Source: Rossellomorea sp. AcN35-11 (GTDB lineage Bacteria > Bacillota > Bacilli > Bacillales > Bacillaceae_B). From it: 64,000 bases of DNA. Under the pieces are notes generated by a model. That model did no database searches, had not been told where the DNA came from, and saw nothing but the letters and a program-made list of their open reading frames with translations. A program made the position numbers and the translations under genes. Shown in pieces: positions 48,581 through 57,807 of this stretch. The stretch covers positions 3,156,001-3,220,000 of the forward strand of contig CP128835.1 in assembly GCA_030388825.1 (NCBI GenBank), read 5' to 3'. Each line of letters opens with the position of its first letter. Within the stretch, counting starts at the first letter, position 1.

Positions 48581-49378
48581 TTATTGAACTTTACGTAACG
48601 GTACGTCTTGGTTCTTATATATGAATTCAAGGGCCAAGCGATTAAATTCACGTGGCTTTTCTACATTGCACACATGTCCGCAATCTTTGATAAATATGAT
48701 TGTAGAGGAAGGATCACCCATTGTATCCTGTTCCAGGGACTTTACAAAGAGATGGTCTTCCTTTCCTGATATATAGAGCTTTGGTATATGGGAAGCCTTT
48801 TCCTGTACAGAAGAATAGGTGGATTTAACGTAAGGTGTAAGGCGATACCAGGCAAGAAAATCGTTGCGATTCATTTTCTTTGCTTCACGGATGAATAGCT
48901 TTCTCGAAATCCTATGATTGCTTTTAGGCATCATGATATAAGCGAAAATCTTATATAACCACATGAAAGGGATCATTTCTTTTATCGCGTCCCCAATCTT
49001 GAGCAATGTATTGGAAAGTATAGTAAACCTTGTAATGCAACCTCCCAAAACTGCACTTTTCACCCGATTTGGATGAGCCTGCAGCAAAGCATGAATAAGT
49101 ACAGAGCCCAGGGAAATCCCAATAAAATGAGCACGTTCGACTTTAAGATGATCCAAAACCTTAAAAACTTCCTCAACGATCAAATCAATTGTGAATTTCC
49201 CATTATAGCATTCAATACCCGGGGAATTTCCATGGCCAGGTAAGTGAATGGTAATCACATTATAATATTTCTTAAATACATCGAGCTGCTTGCAGAAAAT
49301 ACTTGAGTTTCCTCCAATTCCATGAAGAAACACCACATACTCCTTGCCAACCTCTTGATGAACGTTGTATTCCAGCAT
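48581..49378 (-). CDS. Alpha/beta-fold hydrolase
   Basis: About 265 residues. It has the oxyanion motif VVFLHGIGGNSSIF, nucleophile elbow GISLGS, an acid in ISGKEDHLFV and the catalytic His in DCGHVCNVEKPREFN, all in the order of the classic fold. The small lid (IPFMWLYKIFAYIMMP) suggests a hydrophobic substrate such as an ester. The start is ATG 49378 with TTAAGGAGAG; an upstream in-frame GTG/ATG has none. Monocistronic with its own terminator. Confidence 0.85.
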   Translation of the reverse strand: MLEYNVHQEVGKEYVVFLHGIGGNSSIFCKQLDVFKKYYNVITIHLPGHGNSPGIECYNGKFTIDLIVEEVFKVLDHLKVERAHFIGISLGSVLIHALLQAHPNRVKSAVLGGCITRFTILSNTLLKIGDAIKEMIPFMWLYKIFAYIMMPKSNHRISRKLFIREAKKMNRNDFLAWYRLTPYVKSTYSSVQEKASHIPKLYISGKEDHLFVKSLEQDTMGDPSSTIIFIKDCGHVCNVEKPREFNRLALEFIYKNQDVPLRKVQ

Positions 49379-49640
49379 CAGTTCTCTCCTTAAAACAGCA
49401 CAACCTACCAAAAGAATAAAATGAATCAGGTCAGTATTTACGGGACCCTATAAATCTATTATCAATCATAATTGAAAATTGATAGTACATTTTAAGCTCT
49501 TGAAGCCTTACCTTAATGTATCTCATTTTATCCTATTCACTAGTGTTTTGTCATTGAAGAACTGAATATTTTCCGAACATTTTGTGATAAATCACAGAGC
49601 TCCAGCATTTTTGGAATTCCTTTACATTTCCCTACCAAGC

Positions 49641-50501
49641 CTACACTTCCATCACCATCATGACATCTTTAGTAAGTTCTCTTAAGTTCAGTTTTTTACG
49701 AATGTGCTCCTCAGGTATATCTGCACCATGAAATGAGATCATTTCTGCCCCACGTAATTCTGCCTCTTTCATCAAGACACAAAGCATATCTTCCTTATGA
49801 ACCTCTGAATCATGTAAAATACCGAAAGATACTACTTCACTAAATTTTGTATCTTCTCTAATCGTGACGCCTATAACACCAAAGATTTCCCCTTCCCTCA
49901 TGAAAGTGACGGTAAAGTCGAAATTCACCGAAGTGTAGTATTCCTCCATCATCTTAAGCTGAGCTTCATTCACTTCCCCGTTTGCCATTACAATCGATGC
50001 CCACTCTTCAAAAGCAAAACCACTGGAAACCTTCCATGTAAATTCAGCCTCGTGGGAAACGGTTGTATCGGAGAGTGAAACACCGATCAATTCCGATTCA
50101 TTAGTGATCTCAAATCCTTTCGTTTCAAAATATAGGATTTGATCTTCCCACTGGTGGCGAAAACGCTGAGCGAATATCTTTCCCCCATACTCATCGCTGA
50201 CAGCAAAGCCATAAACTCGCTGGAATAATTCATCCTGAATGGCCTCATACCCTGGTAAAACCCATGGGTACCCAAGTGAAACAAAATCACCTTTTCCGCT
50301 AAAACTCATATACCCTACAATTTCATCTCCATCATAGGCGAAACAGCGGGCCTTTGGATGGAATTCCTTTTGCCCCTGAAAAAACTTAGGTGCCAAAGTA
50401 GGTTTCCATGCATAAGGAAGATCTGACGTTATTCTCTTCCAAAAATCATATTGAAGTGCCAAATCATTTTCATCTCGATAATATCTGTATGTAATCCCCA
50501 T
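49641..50501 (-). CDS. GNAT-like protein of unknown function
   Basis: A 286-residue soluble protein. Segments such as CFAYDGDEIVGYMSFSGKG and FGVIGVTIREDTKFSEVVSFGIL, followed by a last part with AELRGAEMISFHG, look like two GNAT-fold halves, but the pyrophosphate-binding Q/RxxGxG/A motif is not clear, so activity is uncertain. ATG 50501 has a GGAGG site. No operon partner. Confidence 0.65.
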   Translation of the reverse strand: MGITYRYYRDENDLALQYDFWKRITSDLPYAWKPTLAPKFFQGQKEFHPKARCFAYDGDEIVGYMSFSGKGDFVSLGYPWVLPGYEAIQDELFQRVYGFAVSDEYGGKIFAQRFRHQWEDQILYFETKGFEITNESELIGVSLSDTTVSHEAEFTWKVSSGFAFEEWASIVMANGEVNEAQLKMMEEYYTSVNFDFTVTFMREGEIFGVIGVTIREDTKFSEVVSFGILHDSEVHKEDMLCVLMKEAELRGAEMISFHGADIPEEHIRKKLNLRELTKDVMMVMEV

Positions 50502-50739
50502 ATAAAAGGCCTCCTTTGTTTATTGCTGAATTTTCAGCCTTGTGAATAGTGTACCTTATGCAAGATTCCAGGCTCAAGGTATTACTGGCCATCCCTATTC
50601 ATTTCATTTGACACACTTCTATAGAATTATCTGATACATTCCTTTCATCCATTGTTTACATGATCTTTTCAAACTGAAGGATTCCCCTTCATATTCATTG
50701 TATACTCTTAATCTGAATTTCTATCAGAAGGGAGAATGC

Positions 50740-51633
50740 ATGATGAAAATATTAGTTAATTCTGTCATCTTATCTTCAGCAATCATTGGTATGGCGGCAG
50801 TTTCCTTTCATCCCTCTTTTGCCAGTCATCCAGAAATGAATGGCCATGAGTTTTTAACTATTGCACACAGAGGTGCTTCAGCATATGCACCTGAGCATAC
50901 CTTATCATCTTATGATCGGGGAAATGATATGGGAGGGGATTATTTAGAGATTGATCTGCAAATGACCAAAGATGGTGAATTAATTGCCATGCACGATAAA
51001 ACACTCGACCGGACGACTGATGGCAGTGGTCTTGTAAAAAATTATACATTGAAAGAATTGAAAGAGTTAGATGCGGGATCATGGTTTAATGAGATGTACC
51101 CTGAAATGGCCAGTTCGGAATTTACCGGACTGAAAGTTCAAACACTTGGAGAAATCCTTCATCATTTTGGTCAGGACAAGCGTTTCTACATTGAAACCAA
51201 ATCACCTGAAGTATATCCGGGCATGGAAGAAAAATTACTGAAAATACTAAAAGATCATAACCTTCTGGGTCAGAATGTGTCTTCCAGTAAAGTGATCATT
51301 CAGTCATTCAGTGACGAAAGCCTTAAAAAAATTCACGGCCTGAATGATGATATTCCTCTTGTCCAACTGATCGACTATCAGAATGAGGCTACGATTACTG
51401 ATAAAGAACTTGAGGACTATGAGGAATATGCAGTGGGACTTGGAATGGATTATAAAAAGATCGATGAGGAGTATGTAGACAAGGTACGTGATCATGGTCT
51501 GTTCATTCACCCTTATACCGTTTTGGAAAAAAAAGATATGAAGAGATTGATTGAATGGGGTGTGACGGGAATGTTTACGAATTATCCTGACCGCTTAGAA
51601 GAAGTGGTGAAAGAAATGAAAACGTCAAATTAG
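50740..51633 (+). CDS. Secreted glycerophosphodiester phosphodiesterase (GlpQ-like)
   Basis: About 297 residues. A signal peptide (KILVNSVILSSAIIGMAAV to FAS) precedes a GDPD TIM barrel: catalytic His in IAHRGASAYAPEHT, metal ligands EIDLQMTKDG, and the second His in MHDKTLDRTTDGSG. It hydrolyses glycerophosphodiesters from phospholipid or teichoic acid turnover to glycerol-3-phosphate. The start ATG 50740 follows AGAAGGGAG. It ends in TAG, followed by a strong terminator. In relatives such genes are often phosphate-starvation induced; no Pho box is evident here. Confidence 0.9.
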   Translation: MMKILVNSVILSSAIIGMAAVSFHPSFASHPEMNGHEFLTIAHRGASAYAPEHTLSSYDRGNDMGGDYLEIDLQMTKDGELIAMHDKTLDRTTDGSGLVKNYTLKELKELDAGSWFNEMYPEMASSEFTGLKVQTLGEILHHFGQDKRFYIETKSPEVYPGMEEKLLKILKDHNLLGQNVSSSKVIIQSFSDESLKKIHGLNDDIPLVQLIDYQNEATITDKELEDYEEYAVGLGMDYKKIDEEYVDKVRDHGLFIHPYTVLEKKDMKRLIEWGVTGMFTNYPDRLEEVVKEMKTSN

Positions 51634-51641
51634 TCCATCAT

Positions 51642-51683
51642 TCAAAAGAGAGAGCTGCCCCTAACGGGCGCTCTCTCTTTTGA
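51642..51683 (+). terminator. Bidirectional terminator between the GDPD gene and the zinc-finger gene
   Basis: AAAAGAGAGAGC and GCTCTCTCTTTT form a long hairpin with inner CCC/GGG pairs, serving two convergent genes. Confidence 0.9.
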
Positions 51684-51687
51684 ATGA

Positions 51688-51981
51688 TCAGTTCTTATAC
51701 TCATATTTCACAAAAAATGGTAGAATCAAAGAAATCACGAAAGCCATGACGATGATTAAACTGAATGTAAGCGGCTTTGATAAACCGAGTTCAGGTGCAA
51801 ATAATAATCCGAAAACGACAGCAGGAATGATGATAAGGAAAGAAACAAAGAATTTCGATGCAAAGTTGATGGTATGTTTCTTGCCACATTGACTGCATTC
51901 GATCGGTTTATAAGACCTCCAGATGGAGAATAATAGCTCTTTCCATTGAAATTGATTTTTGCATACATTACACTTTTGCAA
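51688..51981 (-). CDS. TIGR04104-type small membrane protein with zinc-ribbon
   Basis: A 97-residue protein. Two CxxC pairs (CNVCKNQFQW and IECSQCGKKH) form a zinc ribbon at the N-terminus; two membrane helices follow (FFVSFLIIIPAVVFGLLF and LTFSLIIVMAFVISLILPFFV). This matches the TIGR04104 putative zinc-finger family of Bacilli, function unknown. The start ATG 51981 follows AGGAGGAAGT. Confidence 0.82.
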   Translation of the reverse strand: MQKCNVCKNQFQWKELLFSIWRSYKPIECSQCGKKHTINFASKFFVSFLIIIPAVVFGLLFAPELGLSKPLTFSLIIVMAFVISLILPFFVKYEYKN

Positions 51982-52206
51982 AGTACTTCCTCCTAGATTT
52001 ATCTTCTACTCTATTATCCAGTTTACCATCAACGGCTTTTAAAGAGGAGAAAATAGTAAGGAGATTCACACTTTTATCATTGAATAGGATACTCAGGTTA
52101 ACATCATGATCCCAACAGTCTATAGAATAGGACATTCGGAAGAATTCGTGACTGATGGGCTGCTTGACAAGAAAAGGAACATCCAGGAAAGCTCATACAC
52201 GATCTG

Positions 52207-52383
52207 TTACTTTTCATGGCAAGACACATTCCAAGAAAGAAATCCTATTTCCACCTCTGCTGATCTTTCATGGTGTTCGCATGCTTCAATCGCTTGTTGC
52301 AATCCCATTTTATCCAGCAGTATCAAGGCGACTGTCATGATAAACGCAACGATAAAAAGTAAGAACTTCTGATTCGCCTTCAT
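52207..52383 (-). CDS. Small single-span membrane protein (58 residues)
   Basis: ATG 52383 opens a 58-codon frame: a basic start, one helix (QKFLLFIVAFIMTVALILL), then a short outside tail AIEACEHHERSAEVEIGFLSWNVSCHEK. The ending FLxxxWSVSC-like pattern is shared by many short Bacillus envelope proteins as I recall. AAAGGGG lies about ten bases upstream. Function unknown. It is short, so it may be missed by gene finders. Confidence 0.6.
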   Translation of the reverse strand: MKANQKFLLFIVAFIMTVALILLDKMGLQQAIEACEHHERSAEVEIGFLSWNVSCHEK

Positions 52384-52560
52384 TCATTGAAAACCCCTTT
52401 GAAAGAATCTATCACCCTTTATTGAAAATTATACCATATTTGAGACCGCCTAATGTAAGCCGTGAGAAAATTCTGCTATTAATCTTACAGATAAGCAGGA
52501 ATTTATCATTTTCCATTCGAATTATGTACTATAACCATTTATGAAAAGGGAGTATTTGAC

Positions 52561-53337
52561 TTGATTCAATCATTTAAGTTAAACGTTCAGAGATTAGGAC
52601 AAAAAATGCCCGTCTATATTTTTAAAGTCGATGATGTTCTGATTGATACAGGGCCGTATAGCATGAAAAATGAAGTCCGGACTATTTTTAAAGAGCTGGG
52701 GGTAAATGAAGTCATACACACTCACCACCATGAGGATCATACCGGGAATAGCTCCTGGATCGATAGATTTTATTCCATTCCTCAATGGATTCACCCTTTA
52801 GGTGTGATTCCGTGCACTGAAAGCACCAAATTACCTTTATACAGAGCAGTGTTTTGGCATAACCGGCCTGCATTCAGCCCCTTGCCACTAGAGAAAAGAG
52901 TATTTAACACGCCTGAACACTCCTTTGAAATTGTTCACACTCCTGGTCACGCGGAGGATCATATTGTGCTCATTGATGAAGAAAGAGGGATTTGTTTTTC
53001 AGGCGATTTATACTTATTCCATTCACCTACATCAAATTTTTCATTTGAATCTGTTCCGGAGCTCATCCGGTCAATTGACAAAACTCTGCAGTATTCCTTT
53101 CAGGATATGTATTGCTCACATCAGGGTTATTTAAAGAACGGCAGAAGGCTCCTCGAAAGAAAACGGGACTATCTGGTCGACCTACAAGACGCTGTCACCA
53201 AAGCCCATCTTGAGGGGCAAACCCCTAAAGAAATCAGGAGACACCTCCTTCCAAAAAACAAACTTTTCCAATACATCTCACTATTTGAAAACTCACCTGC
53301 ACACACAGTCAACTCAATCATCAAAGAAATATCCTGA
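52561..53337 (+). CDS. MBL-fold metallohydrolase
   Basis: A 258-residue metallo-beta-lactamase-fold hydrolase with the metal motif HTHHHEDH (53-60), the third ligand in HTPGHAEDH, FSGDLYLF and a C-terminal SHQGY His. The closest type is the glyoxalase II/YflN-like group; substrate unknown. It starts at TTG 52561 after AAGGGAG. Its transcript ends in a repeat-derived hairpin. Confidence 0.85.
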   Translation: MIQSFKLNVQRLGQKMPVYIFKVDDVLIDTGPYSMKNEVRTIFKELGVNEVIHTHHHEDHTGNSSWIDRFYSIPQWIHPLGVIPCTESTKLPLYRAVFWHNRPAFSPLPLEKRVFNTPEHSFEIVHTPGHAEDHIVLIDEERGICFSGDLYLFHSPTSNFSFESVPELIRSIDKTLQYSFQDMYCSHQGYLKNGRRLLERKRDYLVDLQDAVTKAHLEGQTPKEIRRHLLPKNKLFQYISLFENSPAHTVNSIIKEIS

Positions 53338-53385
53338 AAAAAGGTCCGTCCCACTTTTGTAAGAGGGACGAACCTTCCTTTTACT
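53338..53385 (+). repeat. GGGACGGACCT family, copy D, acting as a terminator-like hairpin
   Basis: AAGGTCCGTCCC and GAGGGACGAACCTT lie only about ten bases apart and form a hairpin flanked by AAAA and CCTTTT, directly between the MBL-fold gene and the convergent YitT gene. Here the repeat arms appear to serve as a terminator. Confidence 0.8.
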
Positions 53386-53986
53386 GATGTTCGATACTGA
53401 TAAAATTTCTTTTTATATGGATTTGGAACAGGATATCGACTATTCTTGTAGAGATGAATTGACAGATCAAGGCAAACAGGATAATCTTCAAATCTACTAT
53501 CATTCCAGTCAGTATTAATAGGCTTCCATTAATGAAAAACAATGTTTTACCTGGGCTGTATCCTTTTAGCTTCGAAACAATCAGGGCTAATATATCCTTC
53601 CCACCTGAGGATGCCCCCATGCGAAAAAGGATGCCGACCCCTGTTCCAAAAAGAATGCTGCCTATCAGCAAATCAACGATCACAAATGAAATCGTACCCG
53701 AAACCAATGGAGACATGAGATTCACCACATATGATGTGACAGATACACAATACAGTGTCCAGATGGCATTTTCTTTCCCCAGCCATTTAATGGCTGCGAG
53801 TAATAAGCAGGCATTTAACATCCAAAGAGAAACGGCAAATGGCACATTCAACAGATGATGAAGAAGTACGCTTACACTCGCTGCCCCTCCTGAGGGAATG
53901 AAATGTGGAAACAGAAAGACCGCCATGGCCAATCCTTGAACAGTAGCGGCTACACCCAATATGATACCTTTTCTAGCAACGTTCAT
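53381..53986 (-). CDS. YitT-family membrane protein, short form
   Basis: About 201 residues with five to six helices. The family motifs are AVFLFPHFIPSGGAASVSVLLHHLL and GVGILFRMGASSGGKDILALIVSK. Unlike the 302-residue copy at 40.7 kb it ends soon after the last helix and lacks the cytoplasmic DUF2179 domain. The likely start is ATG 53986 (MNVARKGI); ATG 54004 is also possible, and GGGGAG lies between them. Function unknown. Confidence 0.82.
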   Translation of the reverse strand: MNVARKGIILGVAATVQGLAMAVFLFPHFIPSGGAASVSVLLHHLLNVPFAVSLWMLNACLLLAAIKWLGKENAIWTLYCVSVTSYVVNLMSPLVSGTISFVIVDLLIGSILFGTGVGILFRMGASSGGKDILALIVSKLKGYSPGKTLFFINGSLLILTGMIVDLKIILFALICQFISTRIVDILFQIHIKRNFISIEHQ

Positions 53987-54180
53987 ATGTACATTACTCC
54001 CCATCTGTAAAAAGCTCTATCTCATAGTTTAGTTGCTCTTAAAGGCTTATGCAAGCAATGAAAAGCCATCCATGTCTGAGTACCTACCCTTTCTTTGTTC
54101 ACTGGATCTTACATCCTCACTCAACAAAAAAGGCGCCTTTGCACTATGGCACCATTTTCCTGATTAAAAAAAGGAACCCA

Positions 54181-54726
54181 TTATTTTTTTACTTCCAACA
54201 CGATCTCTCCAATTACCTCATCGTCATTTTCAACAATTATCTTCCATAAACCTGACTCTTCGAAATAAAAGGTAACCGGAACAGAATAGGCTTCTTCATT
54301 GTATCGTGAACACTCACTGTCCGATGCTTCTATCCTCACTGCTTGTTCTTCACCTTTTTTCTTAAGGCTTAGCTCGAGATTGGCATATTTATCCCATACT
54401 AGTAAAGAAGTCTTGTATTCCTCCTTCTCTTTAGGAGGATTATCATATGCAATGGCCGCCTTCTGTTCTTCTCCCTGGAAAATCCCGATCGTCCCATTAC
54501 GATCTTCTACTTGAATCAGTGCATGTTCACGCCATTCTTCATTCTTGAAAACTACTCCATTTCCAATGAACATCACCCCTGCGGCGATAAGGAACGTGAT
54601 AACAGTGTATCGAAATGAATGCGTTTTCTCGAATGAATTCAACAGCTCAGATTCAGGGGCAACTCTTTTGGCTATAAGGAAAATTCCTGCAATTACCATA
54701 AATATCCATCCTAACACATAAAACAA
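54181..54726 (-). CDS. Membrane protein of unknown function with extracytoplasmic beta-rich domain
   Basis: A 181-residue protein. Two hydrophobic helices (MFYVLGWIFMVIAGIFLIA and YTVITFLIAAGVMFIGNGVVF) are followed by ~110 residues predicted outside the membrane, beta-rich and ending VTFYFEESGLWKIIVENDDEVIGEIVLEVKK. I do not recognise the family. ATG 54726 has GAGGAGGGG. It is monocistronic; a single GGGACTGACCT copy (about 54791-54806) lies upstream. Confidence 0.65.
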   Translation of the reverse strand: MFYVLGWIFMVIAGIFLIAKRVAPESELLNSFEKTHSFRYTVITFLIAAGVMFIGNGVVFKNEEWREHALIQVEDRNGTIGIFQGEEQKAAIAYDNPPKEKEEYKTSLLVWDKYANLELSLKKKGEEQAVRIEASDSECSRYNEEAYSVPVTFYFEESGLWKIIVENDDEVIGEIVLEVKK

Positions 54727-54790
54727 TTCGACCCCTCCTCTTCTCCAGTACTCCTATATACGACTATCACCCTGGAAAGTTCCACTTCTT

Positions 54791-54806
54791 GAGGGACTGA
54801 CCTTTC
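54791..54806 (+). repeat. GGGACGGACCT family, copy E (single, divergent)
   Basis: GAGGGACTGACCTTTC, one change from the core, without a visible partner arm, about 65 bp upstream of the membrane protein start. Confidence 0.5.
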
Positions 54807-54900
54807 TTTTCCATTTGGTCATACAGGCAGGAATTCACTGGCTGTATGGACAATATTACAAGGTAGGCCTAGCATAAATCTAACGAAAGGAGCTACTTTT

Positions 54901-55819
54901 ATGAAATTAACCATTCAACAATTTAACACATCAGCAAATTATATCAAAACCCATGCAAGACCCTTGGAACAAAAACTGCTCAGCTTTCATTTTGAAGGGG
55001 GCAGTAAAGAAGACGCAGCAGATGAATTAGCAAAATTCCAAAATGATGACGGGGGGATTCGGCCGGTCTATAGAGCCCGACTTTCGACTGGACAGTTCTT
55101 CTCCAATGGCAACGACCGTTGGTTTACAGCATGCCAAAGAATTAAACCTTTCTCGGAACCATCCTGTCGTTCAAGGAGCGATGAGCTACTTACTTGATAC
55201 ATACGATGAAAAGGCTGGAGGATGGCATGCAGTATCAGAAGCCGTAAATGCTGTTCCCCACGCACCATGGTGGCATTTCGACTCGGAAAGGGGATTTTCC
55301 GGGGTTCAAACAACCTGGGCGAATCCCAATGCTGAAATAATAGGGTATTTTCATCTTTTCCAACCGGAACAGCCCCTACTGCAAGAATGGACAGAAAGAT
55401 CTGTCACAGAGTTAAAGGAACTGAAACATCCGATTGAAATGCATGATTTTCTCTGCTATCAAAGGCTCGTTCAAGAAGTGAAAGGACACGCTTACTCTGA
55501 TCTTATTAAGATCTTGACTTCTTCCGTAAGAGAGACGGTTTGTACAGACCCATCCAGGTGGAATGAATATGTGGCAAAACCTTTGCAGGTAGCCAGTCAT
55601 CCATCTTCACCCTTTTATGACATTTTAAAAGATGAGATTCGTGTTCAATTGGAAGCGGAAGTATCAGATCAACACCCAGAAGGTTATTGGCAGCCCAATT
55701 GGTCCTGGTTCGGTCACTTCGAGGAAACATGGCCAGTAGCTGAAAGGGAATGGAGAGGAATATTGACCCTTGGGATGCTCAGGGTGCTCTCCAACTATAA
55801 TAGAATAGAAACTGAATAA
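54901..55819 (+). pseudogene. Terpenoid-cyclase/prenyltransferase-fold (squalene-hopene repeat-like) protein, frameshifted
   Basis: The first 51 residues (MKLTIQQFNTSANYIKTHA to AKFQNDDGG) and the main part (FGRSIEPDFRLDSSSPMATTVGLQHAKEL onward) are in different frames. One extra G in the run of six G at 55051-55056 separates them; correction gives about 306 residues. Repeats such as GAMSYLLDTYDEKAGGW and the DGGxG/QxW-like pieces suggest an alpha/alpha toroid. Catalytic DxDD is not visible, so it is not a normal cyclase. The start ATG 54901 follows AAAGGAG. Function unknown. Confidence 0.72.
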
Positions 55820-55851
55820 AAAAATCCGGAAGAAATATTCTTCCGGATGCG

Positions 55852-56457
55852 TCATTTAAAATGATTCTCAAACCAACCATTTGCTTCCACTACTTCATCT
55901 CTTCTCAGCTCATGTCCACCCTCAGTCCAAAACTCCGTTACCGATGCTTGAGCATCTTTTAGATTTTTCACAAGCTCTTTTGTCTCAGGCATGGGGATGA
56001 GTGGGTCGCGTTTACCGGCACCGATAAATACTTGTACGCCACTTAATTCCGGAAGGTCCAGTCCCCGAATTGGCACCATGGCATGAAACAGGATGCCGCC
56101 TTTTAAAGCATCATTATAATGATACATTAAACTGGCTGCGATATTGGCACCATTTGAGTATCCTACAGCAACAAGATTATTGGGATCGAATTCGTACTTA
56201 ACGGCACTCTCCCTTACAAAATCCAACAATTCCTTCGTACGGAATACTAAATCTTCTTCATCGAAGACTCCTTCCTTTAGGCGCGCGAAAAACCGTGCCA
56301 TCCCATTCTCATCAACATTTCCTTTTACACTTAGAACAGAAGCTTCCGGCTCTATCATATCTGCCAACGGCAGCAGATCACGTTCGTCACCGCCTGTTCC
56401 ATGAAGGAGTAACAATGTAGGCAGGTTTTTATTCCCTTGTTTAAAAAGATGTTTCAA
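55852..56457 (-). CDS. mhqD: Carboxylesterase/phospholipase-like hydrolase MhqD
   Basis: A 201-residue alpha/beta hydrolase: oxyanion LLLHGTGGDERDLLPLA, nucleophile VGYSNGANIA, acid GAGKRDPLIP and His in EGGHELRRDEV, the pattern of MhqD (YodD), part of the quinone-stress regulon in B. subtilis. It starts with TTG 56457 after AAGGAGG, 13 bp downstream of mhqO, in the same operon. Confidence 0.87.
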   Translation of the reverse strand: MKHLFKQGNKNLPTLLLLHGTGGDERDLLPLADMIEPEASVLSVKGNVDENGMARFFARLKEGVFDEEDLVFRTKELLDFVRESAVKYEFDPNNLVAVGYSNGANIAASLMYHYNDALKGGILFHAMVPIRGLDLPELSGVQVFIGAGKRDPLIPMPETKELVKNLKDAQASVTEFWTEGGHELRRDEVVEANGWFENHFK

Positions 56458-56470
56458 GCTGACTTCCTCC

Positions 56471-57451
56471 TTATTTTTTCGTATCTAATGGTTTTAATCG
56501 TGATTCAATGGACTCCCTCTGGGCTTCAAAATATGGTGGGAGGGATAAATTCTCTCCTAATGAGTCAAAGTCTTCATCCGTTTCAAAGCCCGGCCCATCT
56601 GTAGCCAGTTCGAATAGAATACCATTTGGCTCACGGAAGTAGAGGGAACGGAAATAATATCTTTCTACGAAACCTGAATTCGGCAGTCGGTTTTGTGTAA
56701 TCCACTCTACCCATTTTCGTAATTCTCCTTCATCTTCTACCCTGAAGGCAACGTGGTGCACACTTCCTCTACCAGGTCTTTCTCGAGGGATATCGCTTCT
56801 CTCTTCTAAATATACTTCTCCGCCGGTTCCCCCCTCGCCTGTTTCAAACACACGGATATCAGGTTGACCTTCAAGATGGGACGGGAAAGTCCGCGTTTCT
56901 TTGAATCCTAAAACCTCTTTCAATACGATCGCCGTGTTGTCACCTTGGGCAACAGTAAGCGTTATAGGACCCAGACCTACAATCCCATGCTCAACAGGAA
57001 CAGGGCTTTTATCCCAAGGTTTTCCTCCCGGGACACCTTCATTCTTTTCATCGGATACCAGCATGAGCCGCTGTCCTTCAAAATCTCTGAAGCTTAGAGT
57101 TGATCGGCCGGTGTGATGGGAGATTTCGTCATGCTCCACTCCCATTTCTTCAAAACGGTTCTTCCAATAAGTCAATGAATCATCTGCAGGAACCCGTAAT
57201 GAAGTGAGGGAAATACTATTTGTTCCTTTATACGTTTGACCTGCATGGGGAATTTCAAAGAACGTAAGGTCCGTCCCTGGATTTCCCCTTTCATCGGCGT
57301 AGAAAAGATGATAGACAGATGTATCATCTTGATTGATTGATTTCTTCACTAGTCTAAGACCTAACGTCTTAGTATAAAATTCATAATTCTTCTTCGCATT
57401 TGCTGTAATGGCAGATACGTGATGCTGCCCTTTAAGTGGTTTTAAATTCAT
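56471..57451 (-). CDS. mhqO: Ring-cleaving dioxygenase MhqO (glyoxalase/VOC family)
   Basis: A 326-residue protein with two vicinal-oxygen-chelate modules: GQHHVSAITANAKKNYEFYTKTLGLRLV (about 8-35) and HGIVGLGPITLTVAQGD (about 157-175), metal ligands in HHVSA, VHHVAF and NGILFELATDGPGF. The family includes MhqO and LinE-like enzymes that open hydroquinone/catechol rings. The start is ATG 57451 with AAGGAG. It is the first gene of mhqO-mhqD, behind a promoter with an MhqR-like box. GGACGGACCT inside it is coding and not part of the repeat family. Confidence 0.88.
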   Translation of the reverse strand: MNLKPLKGQHHVSAITANAKKNYEFYTKTLGLRLVKKSINQDDTSVYHLFYADERGNPGTDLTFFEIPHAGQTYKGTNSISLTSLRVPADDSLTYWKNRFEEMGVEHDEISHHTGRSTLSFRDFEGQRLMLVSDEKNEGVPGGKPWDKSPVPVEHGIVGLGPITLTVAQGDNTAIVLKEVLGFKETRTFPSHLEGQPDIRVFETGEGGTGGEVYLEERSDIPRERPGRGSVHHVAFRVEDEGELRKWVEWITQNRLPNSGFVERYYFRSLYFREPNGILFELATDGPGFETDEDFDSLGENLSLPPYFEAQRESIESRLKPLDTKK

Positions 57452-57496
57452 AGTGTATTCACTCCTTAGTGTTAGTGTCCCTTACTTTCTACTTAC

Positions 57497-57529
57497 ATCA
57501 TACATGAAAAATACCTTTAATTCAAGATA
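57497..57529 (-). promoter_or_regulatory. mhqO-mhqD promoter with MhqR-like operator
   Basis: On the minus strand -35 TTGAAT (57520-57525), a 17-bp spacer and -10 TATGAT (57497-57502). The imperfect palindrome TATCTTGAATTAAAGGTA (57512-57529) overlaps the -35 and resembles the MhqR box TATCTCGAATTCGAGATA as I recall it. Confidence 0.7.
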
Positions 57530-57577
57530 CTTTGTTTCAAAGTTTTATTTGTTTTTCACCTTCTCTCAATTTAAAGA

Positions 57578-57612
57578 ACAAAAAACACCCGTACAAATGT
57601 ACGGATGCCTTC
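57578..57612 (-). terminator. Terminator upstream of mhqO (end of the kinase transcript)
   Basis: CATCCGTACA and TGTACGGGTG pair with a small loop on the minus strand, followed by TTTTTTG. Between it and the kinase stop (57613-57807) I see no convincing gene. Confidence 0.8.
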
Positions 57613-57807
57613 ATCCTTTGGGATTAAACCTACTCATCATGATAAATTGACAGAGCATGAGTCATATACAAGTAATCGAAACGATTTCGAGATTCACAAG
57701 AGACAGATGCTTGCGCCAACTTGTGCGTATCCCGGAAAGATTCGCATGAATCCCATTGAACCGGAATGCATCCATAATTGAAAAGGAGATCCAATCATCG
57801 GAAACCA

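Noticed and set aside
57255..57290. GGTCCGTCCCTGG inside mhqO, resembling the interspersed repeat.
   Set aside because: It encodes the conserved GNPGTDLTFFE segment of the dioxygenase family, so the match is coincidental.
57613..57807. Possible ~35-residue protein (MIGSPFQLWMHSGSMG) after the kinase gene.
   Set aside because: No ribosome site and no family support; kept only as a note.
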